Assembly: GCF_036194065.1 (NCBI RefSeq)
Contig: NZ_CP108095.1
Coordinates: 1,612,001-1,676,000 of the forward strand
Length of the DNA stretch: 64,000 bases
Direction: 5' to 3'
Origin: Streptomyces sp. NBC_00239
GTDB taxonomy: Bacteria; Actinomycetota; Actinomycetes; Streptomycetales; Streptomycetaceae
The notes below the pieces were generated by a model. That model was not told the origin of the DNA. It worked only from the letters and a program-made list of their open reading frames with translations, and made no database searches. Made by a program: the position numbers and the translations under genes. Shown piece by piece: positions 42,834 to 51,273 of the stretch. Every line of letters starts with the position of its first letter. Position 1 is the first letter of the stretch.

Positions 42834-42851
42834 ATGTACCGCCCCTGCTGA
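42834..42851 (+). CDS. micro-ORF 2, Met-Tyr-Arg-Pro-Cys
   Basis: ATG TAC CGC CCC TGC TGA, with GGGAGG 6 nt upstream. A variant of the MFRP unit with Tyr for Phe and one extra Cys. Confidence 0.5.
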   Translation: MYRPC

Positions 42852-42898
42852 CCTCGCCCGTGTTCCCCGCAACTGCGCTGGCCGAGGAGGTGCCATTC

Positions 42899-42913
42899 AT
42901 GTTCCGCCCGTAA
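42899..42913 (+). CDS. micro-ORF 3, Met-Phe-Arg-Pro
   Basis: ATG TTC CGC CCG TAA, with GAGGAGG ending 8 nt upstream. Followed 17 nt later by an AGGCAA-loop hairpin. Confidence 0.5.
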   Translation: MFRP

Positions 42914-42929
42914 TCCCCTTCCGCTCTGG

Positions 42930-42947
42930 TGGGCGAGGCAACGCCCA
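42930..42947 (+). ncRNA. AGGCAA-loop hairpin 4
   Basis: TGGGCG-AGGCAA-CGCCCA, a perfect 6-bp stem with the same hexaloop as the three hairpins near 15 kb. Confidence 0.5.
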
Positions 42948-43007
42948 TCTGGCACCCCAGTTCGATCCCGGGTTTCCCGCCCCGGCCCCCCCTCCAGGAG
43001 TTCGCTG

Positions 43008-43022
43008 ATGTTCCGCCCGTAA
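43008..43022 (+). CDS. micro-ORF 4, Met-Phe-Arg-Pro
   Basis: ATG TTC CGC CCG TAA, with AGGAG 7 nt upstream. Identical to copies 3 and 5; followed by the hairpin at 43050-43065. Confidence 0.5.
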   Translation: MFRP

Positions 43023-43049
43023 GACGCCCCGCCGTCCCGCTCTTCACCA

Positions 43050-43065
43050 GCCCGCCGCTGCGGGC
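43050..43065 (+). ncRNA. short hairpin after micro-ORF 4
   Basis: GCCCGC-cgct-GCGGGC, perfect 6-bp stem between micro-ORFs 4 and 5; loop differs from the AGGCAA type. Confidence 0.4.
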
Positions 43066-43095
43066 CACTCCTTGAACGTCCCAGGAGGCACACCC

Positions 43096-43110
43096 ATGTT
43101 CCGCCCGTAA
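43096..43110 (+). CDS. micro-ORF 5, Met-Phe-Arg-Pro
   Basis: ATG TTC CGC CCG TAA, with AGGAGG 7 nt upstream. Followed 15 nt later by an AGGCAA-loop hairpin. Confidence 0.5.
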   Translation: MFRP

Positions 43111-43125
43111 CCTCCCCCGTCCCAC

Positions 43126-43151
43126 CGGGTGTGTGAGGCAACACGCACCCG
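43126..43151 (+). ncRNA. AGGCAA-loop hairpin 5
   Basis: CGGGTGTGTG-AGGCAA-CACGCACCCG, a 10-bp stem with one G-T wobble closing on AGGCAA. Confidence 0.5.
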
Positions 43152-43181
43152 AGCCGGGGCACTTCGCCCACCTCCACTGCT

Positions 43182-43221
43182 CCGGCCGCACGGCCCTTCC
43201 CCTTTCACACCGTGCGGCCGG
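43182..43221. terminator. 12-bp inverted repeat before the conjugation operon
   Basis: CCGGCCGCACGG and CCGTGCGGCCGG with a 16-nt pyrimidine-rich loop. It may be an attenuator or protein-binding hairpin upstream of the NlpC/P60 gene. Confidence 0.5.
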
Positions 43222-43243
43222 GGCCCACCCCGAGGACCTCCCC

Positions 43244-43312
43244 GTGACCCCTTCCTCTCCATCGCCACGTGACATCCCCGCAGCCCGCCGGCCGGAGGCC
43301 GCCCGGGAGTGA
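43244..43312 (+). CDS. 22-aa leader ORF coupled to the NlpC/P60 gene
   Basis: GTG 6 nt after GAGGAC opens a Pro/Ser/Arg-rich 22-residue ORF whose TGA overlaps the GTG of the next gene (GTGA). It continues the small-ORF theme of the region and may set translation of the first conjugation gene. Confidence 0.4.
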   Translation: MTPSSPSPRDIPAARRPEAARE

Positions 43313-44421
43313 AAGGCATCGCCGCCGCGATCGGCGTGCTCTGCCTCTCCCCCGCGCTGCTGGCTGGCACCGCCGTCCTCGCCGCAGCCGCGAGCCACTC
43401 CTCGAGCCCGGGCACCTCCTGCGTCACCGACTCGGTCGACACCGACGCCGTACGGCGCCAGGTCGCCGCCGTCCTCGGCGGGTCAGGTGCTCAGAACGTC
43501 CACGTCGAGGGCCTGGACCTGCCCGCCGAGCAGATTCCCCACGCCCGGACCATCGTCGCCACCGGCATCACGCTCGAAGTGCCCGAGCGCGGCCAGATCG
43601 TGGCCCTGGCCACCGCCATCCAGGAATCCCGGCTGCGCAACCTCAGCTACGGCGACCGCGACTCGCTGGGCCTTTTCCAGCAGCGGCCCAGCCAGGGATG
43701 GGGTACCCCCGCCCAGGTCCGCGACCCCGTCTACGCCAGCACGAAGTTCTACCAGGGCCTGCTGAAGGTTCCCGGCTGGCAGCAGATGACGGTCACCCAG
43801 GCCGCGCAGGCCGTCCAGCTGAGCGGATTCCCCGACGCCTACGCCCAGTGGGAGCCTCTCGCCCGCGCTCTGCAGCAGGCCATCGTCCCGACGCTGAAGG
43901 GCTCCGGGCCGCCCACCGAAGGCCACACCCCGGGCATCCCGACGACGGACCCATGCGCTCCGGGCGAAGACGGCAGCGGCTCCGGACCGATCCCCGAAGG
44001 GGCGGTCCCCAAGGGGTACTCGATCCCCGTCGACGCCGACCCCCGCGCCAAGACGGCCATCACCTGGGCCATGAACCAGCTCGGCACCCTCTACCAGTGG
44101 GGCGGCTCGTGCCTGGCTCCGCACGGTCCGGACCCGATGGGCCGTTGCGACTGCAGCTCGCTAACCCAACAGGCGTACAAGAAGGCCGGGATCACCCTGA
44201 CCCGGACCACGTACACCCAGGTCAAGGAAGGCAACGCCGTCCCGCTGAACCAACTTCGCCCCGGCGACCTGGTGTTCAGCCGCGGCACCCCGGCGGTCCC
44301 AGAGCACGTCGGCATCTACGCCGGCCACGGCTACGTCATCGAGGCCCCGCGCACCACAAAGCCGGTCCGCTTCAGCACCCTCGCCGACTACGCCGCCCAC
44401 AGCGCACGCCGTCTCCCGTGA
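43309..44421 (+). CDS. bifunctional lysozyme-like and NlpC/P60 peptidoglycan hydrolase
   Basis: 370 aa. An N-terminal signal/anchor helix is followed by a transglycosylase-like domain (ALATAIQESRLRNLSYGDRDSLGLFQQRPSQGWG, about residues 97-130) and a C-terminal NlpC/P60 domain with catalytic Cys in RCDCSSL (Cys about 282) and His about 333 in HVGIYAGHG. It should cut cell-wall glycan and peptide to open a path for the conjugation channel, as VirB1/TcpG-type proteins do. First gene of the conjugation operon. Confidence 0.9.
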   Translation: MKGIAAAIGVLCLSPALLAGTAVLAAAASHSSSPGTSCVTDSVDTDAVRRQVAAVLGGSGAQNVHVEGLDLPAEQIPHARTIVATGITLEVPERGQIVALATAIQESRLRNLSYGDRDSLGLFQQRPSQGWGTPAQVRDPVYASTKFYQGLLKVPGWQQMTVTQAAQAVQLSGFPDAYAQWEPLARALQQAIVPTLKGSGPPTEGHTPGIPTTDPCAPGEDGSGSGPIPEGAVPKGYSIPVDADPRAKTAITWAMNQLGTLYQWGGSCLAPHGPDPMGRCDCSSLTQQAYKKAGITLTRTTYTQVKEGNAVPLNQLRPGDLVFSRGTPAVPEHVGIYAGHGYVIEAPRTTKPVRFSTLADYAAHSARRLP

Positions 44422-44564
44422 CACCGGTCCGCCCGGCCAGCCCTTGAGGCACCGGGCGGACCGGACCACCTTCGCGCCGCAGAGCGCCCCTTCCCCCTCC
44501 CCCCTTTCCTTCCTGTTCCCCGGCAGGGCCCGTCGTGTCCTGCGCACGCAAGGAGCGCACCACC

Positions 44565-44894
44565 ATCTCCCCCGCCAATCTCACCCCACCCCTGTCCGAA
44601 CGCCTCACCCTGCTTGCCTACGACCCGGGCGTCTCGCCCAAGGGCGGCGGCCTGCCCGGCCTCGACGTCCTGCGCACCGTCGTCAACAGCATCAACCTGT
44701 TCGGGATCGTGGCCGTGGTCGGCGCCCTGGCCGTCAGCCTCGGCGTCTGGGCCTGGGGCCACCACTCCGGCGGCCACCAGGCCGAAGCCAACGGCAAGAA
44801 GGGCGCGGTCGTAGCCGCGGCCTCGGCCCTCGGCCTGGGCGCGGCCAACGGCATCGTGGCGTTCTTCAGCGCGCTCGGCCAGCAGGTCCGATGA
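44565..44894 (+). CDS. DUF6112 family, VirB2/TrbC-like membrane protein
   Basis: About 109 aa if begun at ATC 44565, which is 9 nt after AAGGAG; an upstream GTG at 44535 lacks a ribosome site. LLAYDPGVSPKGGGLPGLDVLRTVVNSINLFGIVAVVGALAVSLGVWAWGHHSGGHQAEANGKKG and a second hydrophobic helix give the two-helix DUF6112 layout, likely pilin-like or channel-associated. The next ATG overlaps its stop. Confidence 0.8.
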   Translation: MSPANLTPPLSERLTLLAYDPGVSPKGGGLPGLDVLRTVVNSINLFGIVAVVGALAVSLGVWAWGHHSGGHQAEANGKKGAVVAAASALGLGAANGIVAFFSALGQQVR

Positions 44895-45571
44895 GGAAAC
44901 GTTCCCTCGACGTGCTCGGCCTGGGCTGGCAGCCACCCCGGCGCGTCCTGCTTTTCGCCGGTGTACTGGCCGCGCTGCTGGTCCTCGCCGGCGCCGTCGC
45001 CTGGTGGACCGGGAGCCACCAGAGCCCCGAGGCATCCGGCAAGCAGACCAGCCCGACCGGTGCACCGAAGGCCCCCTCCGCTCCCGTGCCGACAGCGCCC
45101 GCAGGAGGGTCCACGGTCGCCGGGCCGCCGCCGATCTCTGATCCGCTCGCGTTCGCCCGGGCGAGCGCGGTAATGCTGTGGACCTTCGACGCCCGCACTA
45201 CCAGCCGCGACGCCCAGCTCGCCGGCATGCACAGCTGGATGACCCGCGAGTCCGCATACGCGGACTGGGACTCCGTCCAGGCCCAAATCCCCGACCCGGT
45301 GCTGTGGTCACGGCTGAAGGACAACGGCCAGCACGCCAGCGCCACCACGTCGGAGGCGCACTTTCCGTCTGCGTTCAAGCAGGCCCTGGCCGACAATCCG
45401 CAAGCCATCACCGAGGCGTACATCTACGCCGTCACGGTGCGCGGCAAAACCCAGCTCGCCTGGAACGGCGGCGGAGGCGGTGCCGAAGACCGCCAGATCA
45501 CCCTCGCCGTCCAGTGCCGACCCGGCAAGGACTGCCGCCTGGTCGCCATAGCCCCGCGCGTCGCCCCGTAG
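44891..45571 (+). CDS. conjugation accessory membrane protein
   Basis: 226 aa, ATGA overlap. A single N-terminal membrane helix (residues about 20-42) is followed by a Pro/Ser linker and an extracytoplasmic domain of about 140 aa (LAFARASAVMLWTFDARTTSRDAQL...). The topology recalls VirB8/TcpC-like proteins of type IV systems; homology is not certain by eye. Confidence 0.7.
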   Translation: MRKRSLDVLGLGWQPPRRVLLFAGVLAALLVLAGAVAWWTGSHQSPEASGKQTSPTGAPKAPSAPVPTAPAGGSTVAGPPPISDPLAFARASAVMLWTFDARTTSRDAQLAGMHSWMTRESAYADWDSVQAQIPDPVLWSRLKDNGQHASATTSEAHFPSAFKQALADNPQAITEAYIYAVTVRGKTQLAWNGGGGGAEDRQITLAVQCRPGKDCRLVAIAPRVAP

Positions 45572-45604
45572 CCACCGCCTGTACCTCCCGAAAGGACGCC
45601 CGAC

Positions 45605-46921
45605 GTGGGCTTTTGTGACCTGCCTGTCGCCGGCTACCTCTGCAAGGCCGGCGATGTGATCGACTTCGCCTCCGATCCCGTCGGCGCGATCGGGAAGTGG
45701 ATGGCGGAAAGTGCCGGTGACGTCGCCGCCGCAGGAGCGGACCTCGCGTCCAAGGCCATCGACCGCACCACCAACATCGACCTCGGCGCGGGGTGGTTCC
45801 GCGACAACTACGAGACGATTCTGCCGATTGGCCTGCTGATGCTCGTCGCGACGTTCTGTGCGCAGTTGGTGAGAGCCGCGATCAAACGCGACGGCCAAGC
45901 CCTCGCCCAGGCGGTGACCGGAACGGCCTCCGGCGTCTTGTTCGCCTTCTGCGCCATCGCCTTCACCACGGTCGCCATCGAAGTCGTCGACGCCCTGTCC
46001 AACGGGCTGTTCGCGGCTTCCGGGACGGACATCGCCTCCGCCGTGCGCAGGATCGTCAAGGTCCAGCAGATCAGCTCCATCGCCGGAATGGGCTGGCTCG
46101 TCGCAGTCGTCGCGGCCCTCGGCAGCGCGATCGGAGCGTTCCTGTTCTGGGGCGTGATGATGGTCCGCAAGGTCGGCATCCTGATCCTCGTCACTTTGGC
46201 CATTTTCGCCGGAGCCGGCGGCGGGTGGGAAGTCGCCCGACGGTGGCGCCGCGGCTGGATCGAGGCCACCGCCACCCTCGTCGTCTCCAAGCTGCTGATG
46301 ACGATCATCTTCGTGCTCGGCATCGCGGCCATGGGCAAGACCGAAGCCAAGGACGGCGTCGCCGCCCTCGCGGACGTCGCCGCAGGCATGGTGATCATGC
46401 TCATGATCCTTTTGTGCCCGTACATGACGTTCAAGTTCGTGCACTGGGCCGCTGAGGGAACTGACGGCGAAGCCCTCCACCGCGCCGGCGGCGCCGGCGC
46501 GACGGTTGCCCGTCAGCATGCCGAGAACGCGGCGCGCAAGGCTGCTGCGGCGGCCACCGGCGGTGCGGCGGCCGGAGCCGGTGCTGCCGGTGGTGGTGCC
46601 GAGGCTGCGGGCAGCGGCGGGGGCTTCCCCGGCGACATCGCGTCCAACCCGACCGGCGGCATGGACATGGGCAAGGGCGACTCCGGCGGCAGCTCCGGCG
46701 GGGGTTTCCACGACCTGATGGAGCAGTCCGCGCCCCCGCAGGCCAGGACCGGAGGCGGCCAGGACACCGGCCAGGCAGACGGTCCGCCGAGCTGGAGCGG
46801 CCCCGGGTCCCAGCAGAGCGGGTGGAGCACCAGTGCGCCCGCCGATCCGATGCCTCCGGCTCACGGCGCTCCGGCCACCGGTGACAGCGCCTCCCAGTCC
46901 GGCTCGCCGACCGGCCTGTAG
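45605..46921 (+). CDS. VirB6/TrbL-like polytopic membrane protein
   Basis: 438 aa, GTG start. About six membrane helices between residues 75 and 285, then a Gly/Ala/Ser-rich tail of about 150 aa. The conserved opening FCDLPVAGYLC and the helix pattern match SCO6881-like proteins, the VirB6/TrbL-type channel component of actinobacterial conjugation systems. Confidence 0.8.
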   Translation: MGFCDLPVAGYLCKAGDVIDFASDPVGAIGKWMAESAGDVAAAGADLASKAIDRTTNIDLGAGWFRDNYETILPIGLLMLVATFCAQLVRAAIKRDGQALAQAVTGTASGVLFAFCAIAFTTVAIEVVDALSNGLFAASGTDIASAVRRIVKVQQISSIAGMGWLVAVVAALGSAIGAFLFWGVMMVRKVGILILVTLAIFAGAGGGWEVARRWRRGWIEATATLVVSKLLMTIIFVLGIAAMGKTEAKDGVAALADVAAGMVIMLMILLCPYMTFKFVHWAAEGTDGEALHRAGGAGATVARQHAENAARKAAAAATGGAAAGAGAAGGGAEAAGSGGGFPGDIASNPTGGMDMGKGDSGGSSGGGFHDLMEQSAPPQARTGGGQDTGQADGPPSWSGPGSQQSGWSTSAPADPMPPAHGAPATGDSASQSGSPTGL

Positions 46922-46995
46922 TCCCTCCGCCAGCCCACCCCGGGGCAGGGCCACCACACTCCCTGCCCCGGGCCGACCCGCCCCGGGAACCGTCC

Positions 46996-48453
46996 TTGTC
47001 CGAAGTCCTCCCCCTCACCGTCAAATTCCCCACCCGGTCACGGCGCGGGATCCTGCTGGGCCTCTCCCTCCCGCAGCTCGTTCTCGTCTCCTCGACCCTG
47101 GCATTGCTGCTGGTCGCCGTGCTGACCGTCGGCCTGATGGGCGCCGTCGCACTGGCCCCCGTCTGGATCACCACCGCCGTCCTGGTCGGGGTGCGCCGGG
47201 AAGGGCGGTCCCTGATCGACTGGGCGCCGCTGGTGGCCCGCTACGCCCACCGCCGCCGTACTGGCCAGACCATGTGGCGGGCCCGGCCCGTCTCCCGCCC
47301 CCAGGTCGAGGGACTGCTGCACCTGCCCGGCACCACCGCCTCCCTGCGCGTGGCCACCGCCGCCTCCGGAGCCTCCGCGATCCACGACCCCCACCGCCAG
47401 ACCCTGACGGCCGTCGCCCGGGTCAGCTCCCGCGCCTTCGCGCTTCTCGATCCGGCCACCCAGAACGCCAACGTGAGCGCCTGGGGCAGGGCGCTCGCCG
47501 GCATCGCCCGCACCGGGCACATCGCCACCGTCCAGGTCCTGGAACGCACCGTGCCCGACTCCGGCGACAGCCTGGCCCGGCACTGGACCGAGCACGGCAA
47601 CCCTCAGGCCCCTGTGGCCGGACACATCTACTCCGCGCTCGTCGACTCCGCCGGCCCCGCCGCCGCACCCCACGAGGCATACCTGGCCATCGCCCTGGAC
47701 CTCAAGGCCGCCAAGCGCCTGATCGGCCAGGCAGGCGGAGGACTCCACGGCGCGTTCACCGTCATGGCGCAGACCACCGCGTCCGTCGCCCAGGCCGCCC
47801 GCGGCGCCGGGCTCACCGTCACCGGCTGGCTCGGCTCCCGCGAGATCGCCGCCGTGCTGCGCACCGCGTACGACCCCGCCGCCACAGCCCGGCTGCAGCA
47901 GTGGTCCTCCACCGGCCGCGCCGAAGCCGACCCGGCCGCCGCCGGCCCTGTCGCCCAGGTCGAGGAGAACGACCGGGTCATCACCGACAGCGCCCGGCAC
48001 GCGACGTACTGGATCGAGAACTGGCCGAGGACCGAGACGAGTTCAGGCTTCCTGCACAGCATCATGTTCAGCACCGGCGTCCGCCGCAGCTTCTCCCTTA
48101 TATACGCGCCGCAGGGCATCGAGTCCGCCCTGCGGGACGTCCAGCGGCGCAAGTCCGCGATCATCTCGGACGCCTCCGAGCGCCGACGCCGCGGCCAGGT
48201 CGAATCCGAAGCCGACAACGTCGAGTACGCCGACGTCAAGACCCGCGAGAAGCAACTGATCTCCGGCCACGCCGACGTCGCCCTGACAGGACTGCTCACC
48301 GTCTCCGCGGACACCGACCAGGCCCTGGACGCCGCCTGCGCCCAGCTGGAGACCGCCGCTGCCAGTGCCCAGGTCGACCTGCGGCGCCTGCTCTTCCAGC
48401 AGACCGACGCCTTCACCGCCTGCGCCCTCCCCCTCGCCCGCAACACCCTCTAG
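46996..48453 (+). CDS. SCO6880 family type IV secretion protein
   Basis: 485 aa, TTG start. Two N-terminal membrane helices (PrgI/VirB3-like, residues about 18-75) are followed by a large cytoplasmic domain similar to the N-terminal part of VirB4. No Walker A is present here; the ATPase part is in the gene at 48948, so the VirB3-VirB4 function is split over two genes. Confidence 0.85.
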   Translation: MSEVLPLTVKFPTRSRRGILLGLSLPQLVLVSSTLALLLVAVLTVGLMGAVALAPVWITTAVLVGVRREGRSLIDWAPLVARYAHRRRTGQTMWRARPVSRPQVEGLLHLPGTTASLRVATAASGASAIHDPHRQTLTAVARVSSRAFALLDPATQNANVSAWGRALAGIARTGHIATVQVLERTVPDSGDSLARHWTEHGNPQAPVAGHIYSALVDSAGPAAAPHEAYLAIALDLKAAKRLIGQAGGGLHGAFTVMAQTTASVAQAARGAGLTVTGWLGSREIAAVLRTAYDPAATARLQQWSSTGRAEADPAAAGPVAQVEENDRVITDSARHATYWIENWPRTETSSGFLHSIMFSTGVRRSFSLIYAPQGIESALRDVQRRKSAIISDASERRRRGQVESEADNVEYADVKTREKQLISGHADVALTGLLTVSADTDQALDAACAQLETAAASAQVDLRRLLFQQTDAFTACALPLARNTL

Positions 48454-48499
48454 CCCCATCCGCCCGCCGCCCCCGGCGTCCCCCTCCACGAGGAGCCCC

Positions 48500-48922
48500 T
48501 TGTCCCCTGACGAACACCCCGTCGGCGACGCCCACCCGTACCTCCGGGCGGCCACCGCCGGCCTTCGCCACCACACCCGCATCCTCGCCACCCGTGCCGG
48601 TCAGCCAACCGACCGACACCACCTCGACACCCTCCACGCCCACCTCACCGACCTGCACCGCCTCCTGGACCAGCTCGCCGAGCGCACTCGGCCCGAACGA
48701 CCCGCCTCGGGACGTCACCTGGCCACGGCCCACACCCGCCTATGGCAGGCAGCCGACGCCGTCCACGCCGCCTTCCACCTGCTCCCCGCCGCGTCTGACG
48801 GCACCGGCTGCCACCCAGAGCGGCTCCCGGACGGCCCGCCCGTGCTGACCATCTGCCAGCGGCACCTCGCCGCCTCCCACGTAGTGCGGCGCAAGACCAC
48901 CCCCGCCGACCTCGCGTCCTGA
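48500..48922 (+). CDS. DUF6238 family protein
   Basis: 140 aa, TTG with GAGGAG 5 nt upstream. Helical and His-rich (HPYLRAATAGLRHHTRILATR, LHAHLTDLHRLLDQLAERT, ICQRHLAASHVVRRKTTPADL). Found between SCO6880-like and VirB4-like genes in actinobacterial transfer regions; function unknown. Confidence 0.75.
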   Translation: MSPDEHPVGDAHPYLRAATAGLRHHTRILATRAGQPTDRHHLDTLHAHLTDLHRLLDQLAERTRPERPASGRHLATAHTRLWQAADAVHAAFHLLPAASDGTGCHPERLPDGPPVLTICQRHLAASHVVRRKTTPADLAS

Positions 48923-48947
48923 CCGCCACCACCCCGGAAGCGTCCTC

Positions 48948-50441
48948 TTGTCCCACCGCCGCGAAGCCAGCGCGACCCCCCTGTTCACGCCACAAGGCAT
49001 CGGCCGGGCCCAGCGCCGTGCCCTGCGCAAGCAGACCGCCCGCGCCGAAGCCCGCGCCCGGGCCGCCGCCGGCCCCAGCTCCGAGCAGCAGCCCGCCGAG
49101 GCCGTCTACCCCGAGGCGGCCTACCCACCCGCAGGGCGGCCGGGCCCCTCCTCCGCCCGCGGCAGCCGCCTCAAGCTCCCCGCCCACCGCATGACCACCG
49201 CCGTCGCGAGCGCCGCCTACCCCTTCCTCGCCGAAGGCGGACTCGGCGCCGACGGCATCTACATCGGCAAAGACCTCCACGCAGAGGGCAGTTTCACGTT
49301 CGATCCCTTCGAGCTGTACGGAAAGGTCGAGGGCTTCACCAATCCCAACGTGCTGCTGGCCGGTGTGATCGGGCAGGGGAAGTCCGCGCTCGCCAAGAGC
49401 CTGGCGCTGCGCAGCGTCGCCTTCGGGTACCGGGTGTACGTGCCGTGCGACCCGAAGGGGGAATGGACGGCCGTCGCCCACGCTTTGGGCGGTGCATCCA
49501 TCGCCCTCGGACCCGGGCTCCCCGGCAGGCTGAACCCGCTGGACGCGCCTCCCCGGCCTCCCTCGGTACCGGAGGCGGAGTGGGAGGGGGAGGTGCGCAA
49601 GCGCCGCCTGCTGCTGCTCGGCTCCCTGGCGCGTACGGTCCTCGGCCGCGACCTGCTGCCGATGGAGCACACCGTCCTGGACGTCGCGCTCGGCACCGCC
49701 GTCGCCCGGGCTGCGGCGTCCGGCAGGCCCCCGCTGCTCGGCGACGTCGCCCACGCCCTCGCCGACGGGCCGGGTCTCGACCTGGCCGGCGGCATGCTCG
49801 CCGGGCGCCTCGGAGACGCAGCCCGCGACCTCGCCCACGCCATGCGCCGACTGGTCTTCGGTGACCTGGCCGGGATGTTCGACGCTCCCTCCACCACTGC
49901 CTTCGACCCGTACCGGCCCATGCTGTCCATCGACCTCTCACGCCTGGGCGGCACCGACGACGCCGCCCTCGTGCTCGCCATGACCTGCGCCTCCGCCTGG
50001 ATGGAGGCGGCCCTCACCGACCCGTACGGCGGCCGGAGATGGGTGGTCTACGACGAGGCATGGAGATTGATGCGCCACCCGGCACTCCTGATGCGCATGC
50101 AGGCCCAGTGGAAGCTGAGCCGCGGCCTGGGCATCGCGAACCTGATGGTGATCCACCGGCTGTCCGACCTGCTCACCGCAGGCGACGCCGGCAGCCAGAG
50201 CCGGGCCCTGGCCGAGGGCCTGCTGGCCGACTGCTCCACCCGCGTGATCTACCGCCAAGAGACCGACCAGCTCGCAGCCGCCGCCGGACTCCTCGGTCTG
50301 ACCAACGTCGAATCCGGAGCGCTCTCCCACCTCACCAGGGGCCGCGGCCTGTGGAAGGTCGCAGGCCGAAGCTTCGTGGTCCAGCACCAGCTACACCCCG
50401 CTGAACTGCAGCTTTTCGACACAGACGCACGCATGCATTGA
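48948..50441 (+). CDS. VirB4-like conjugation ATPase
   Basis: 497 aa, TTG start. Walker A GVIGQGKSA (about residues 139-147), a CDPKGEW motif and Walker B WVVYDEAW (about 365-372) identify a VirB4/TraC-type ATPase that powers the channel. It corresponds to the C-terminal ATPase half, with the N-terminal half in the upstream SCO6880-like gene. A VirD4-type coupling protein is not visible in the window. Confidence 0.88.
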   Translation: MSHRREASATPLFTPQGIGRAQRRALRKQTARAEARARAAAGPSSEQQPAEAVYPEAAYPPAGRPGPSSARGSRLKLPAHRMTTAVASAAYPFLAEGGLGADGIYIGKDLHAEGSFTFDPFELYGKVEGFTNPNVLLAGVIGQGKSALAKSLALRSVAFGYRVYVPCDPKGEWTAVAHALGGASIALGPGLPGRLNPLDAPPRPPSVPEAEWEGEVRKRRLLLLGSLARTVLGRDLLPMEHTVLDVALGTAVARAAASGRPPLLGDVAHALADGPGLDLAGGMLAGRLGDAARDLAHAMRRLVFGDLAGMFDAPSTTAFDPYRPMLSIDLSRLGGTDDAALVLAMTCASAWMEAALTDPYGGRRWVVYDEAWRLMRHPALLMRMQAQWKLSRGLGIANLMVIHRLSDLLTAGDAGSQSRALAEGLLADCSTRVIYRQETDQLAAAAGLLGLTNVESGALSHLTRGRGLWKVAGRSFVVQHQLHPAELQLFDTDARMH

Positions 50442-50470
50442 ACAGAATCGTTCAACCAACCCGGGAACCC

Positions 50471-51250
50471 ATGCCCTCAGCACGCGCCGACCTGTCCCTG
50501 TTCGCCTCCGCGCTCGCCGCCCGTCTCCCCGGGCAGTGGACGAGCAACTACCGGCAGCACCTCACCTACGAAGACCAGTGCGCCACCATCGACCGTCTCT
50601 GGGACCGCGGCCACGTCGAGTACATCGTCAGCCAGTACGTCCTGGGCCACGAGGCCGTACTCCACGGTCCGGACGGCCAGCACCTCTACGTCACCGACCG
50701 GCCTCTGCGGCCAGGCGAGTTCGTCGTTGCTCCGCTTGGCCCCGACGTCGAACCGCACCACTTCGTGGGCATCGAGGAACCCAACGGGATCGCGGTCCCC
50801 AACGATCCCGTCCGGGCCGCAGCCCGCATCGCCCGGCGGCTGCTCCCCCGATATGAAGCCGCCCACGACGCGGTAGGCCGCAGCCTCGTCGACCGGCCCG
50901 AACCCCCGCGCCGCAAGGCCCCGCCGCAGGTCGACCGAACCCTCACCCTGACCTGGTACGAAGACGGGGTGGTGGGGGCGCCGTACGAGGACGTCCTGGA
51001 GGAAGCCAGGGAAGTGCTGTACATCCACGGATTCCAGTACGTGCCCCACCAGGCCGCGTTCCTCCTCCCCACCTCCTACGGCGAGGCCGACCGCGCCGTA
51101 CGCATCCAGGCCGTCGCACTGCGGCTCGCCGCAGCCGGGATCGGTGTGAACCTGCGTCACGCCACGCCCACCGCCACCCGACCCAGCCCACCGGCCGTGG
51201 CCCGGCCGGTATCCGCGCTGCCCGCAGCCCCTGCCGCCCGCGCCCGCTGA
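50471..51250 (+). CDS. plasmid protein of the LPG-x-WT family
   Basis: 259 aa from ATG 50471 (GGGAA upstream); TTG 50438, overlapping the VirB4-like stop, is the alternative. It contains ALAARLPGQWTSNYRQHLTYEDQ, a beta-rich middle (HVEYIVSQYVLGHEAVLHGPDGQHLYVTDR) and ARIARRLLPRYEAA. The same blocks recur in the 255-aa protein at 61928 and, weaker, in those at 52628 and 54300. A second domain (LTLTWYEDGVVGAPYEDVLEEAREVLYIHGF) follows. Function unknown. Confidence 0.65.
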   Translation: MPSARADLSLFASALAARLPGQWTSNYRQHLTYEDQCATIDRLWDRGHVEYIVSQYVLGHEAVLHGPDGQHLYVTDRPLRPGEFVVAPLGPDVEPHHFVGIEEPNGIAVPNDPVRAAARIARRLLPRYEAAHDAVGRSLVDRPEPPRRKAPPQVDRTLTLTWYEDGVVGAPYEDVLEEAREVLYIHGFQYVPHQAAFLLPTSYGEADRAVRIQAVALRLAAAGIGVNLRHATPTATRPSPPAVARPVSALPAAPAARAR

Positions 51251-51273
51251 CCACCTGCACGAAGGGAACCGCT

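Larger units (their letters stand above)
42469..43308. other. non-coding region with micro-ORF array and hairpins
   Basis: No long gene. It holds a compound inverted repeat (42613-42657), five tiny ORFs with strong ribosome sites (42744-43110), hairpins (42930, 43050, 43126, 43182) and a 22-aa ORF coupled to the first conjugation gene. It is the probable control region of the conjugation operon. Confidence 0.6.

Noticed and set aside
42731..43110. CRISPR-like array interpretation of the repeated ATGTTCCGCCCGTAA units
   Set aside because: Repeats are only 15 nt plus a ribosome site, spacing is irregular (48-109 nt between successive starts), and no cas genes are present.
43269..44447. 392-aa ORF over the NlpC/P60 gene
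   Set aside because: Arg/Pro-rich off-frame shadow; the frame starting at 43309 has the signal helix, lysozyme-like and NlpC/P60 motifs.
45308..46957. 549-aa minus-strand ORF opposite the VirB6-like gene
   Set aside because: Antisense frame rich in Gly/Asp/Arg with no domain; the plus strand encodes a clear polytopic membrane protein.
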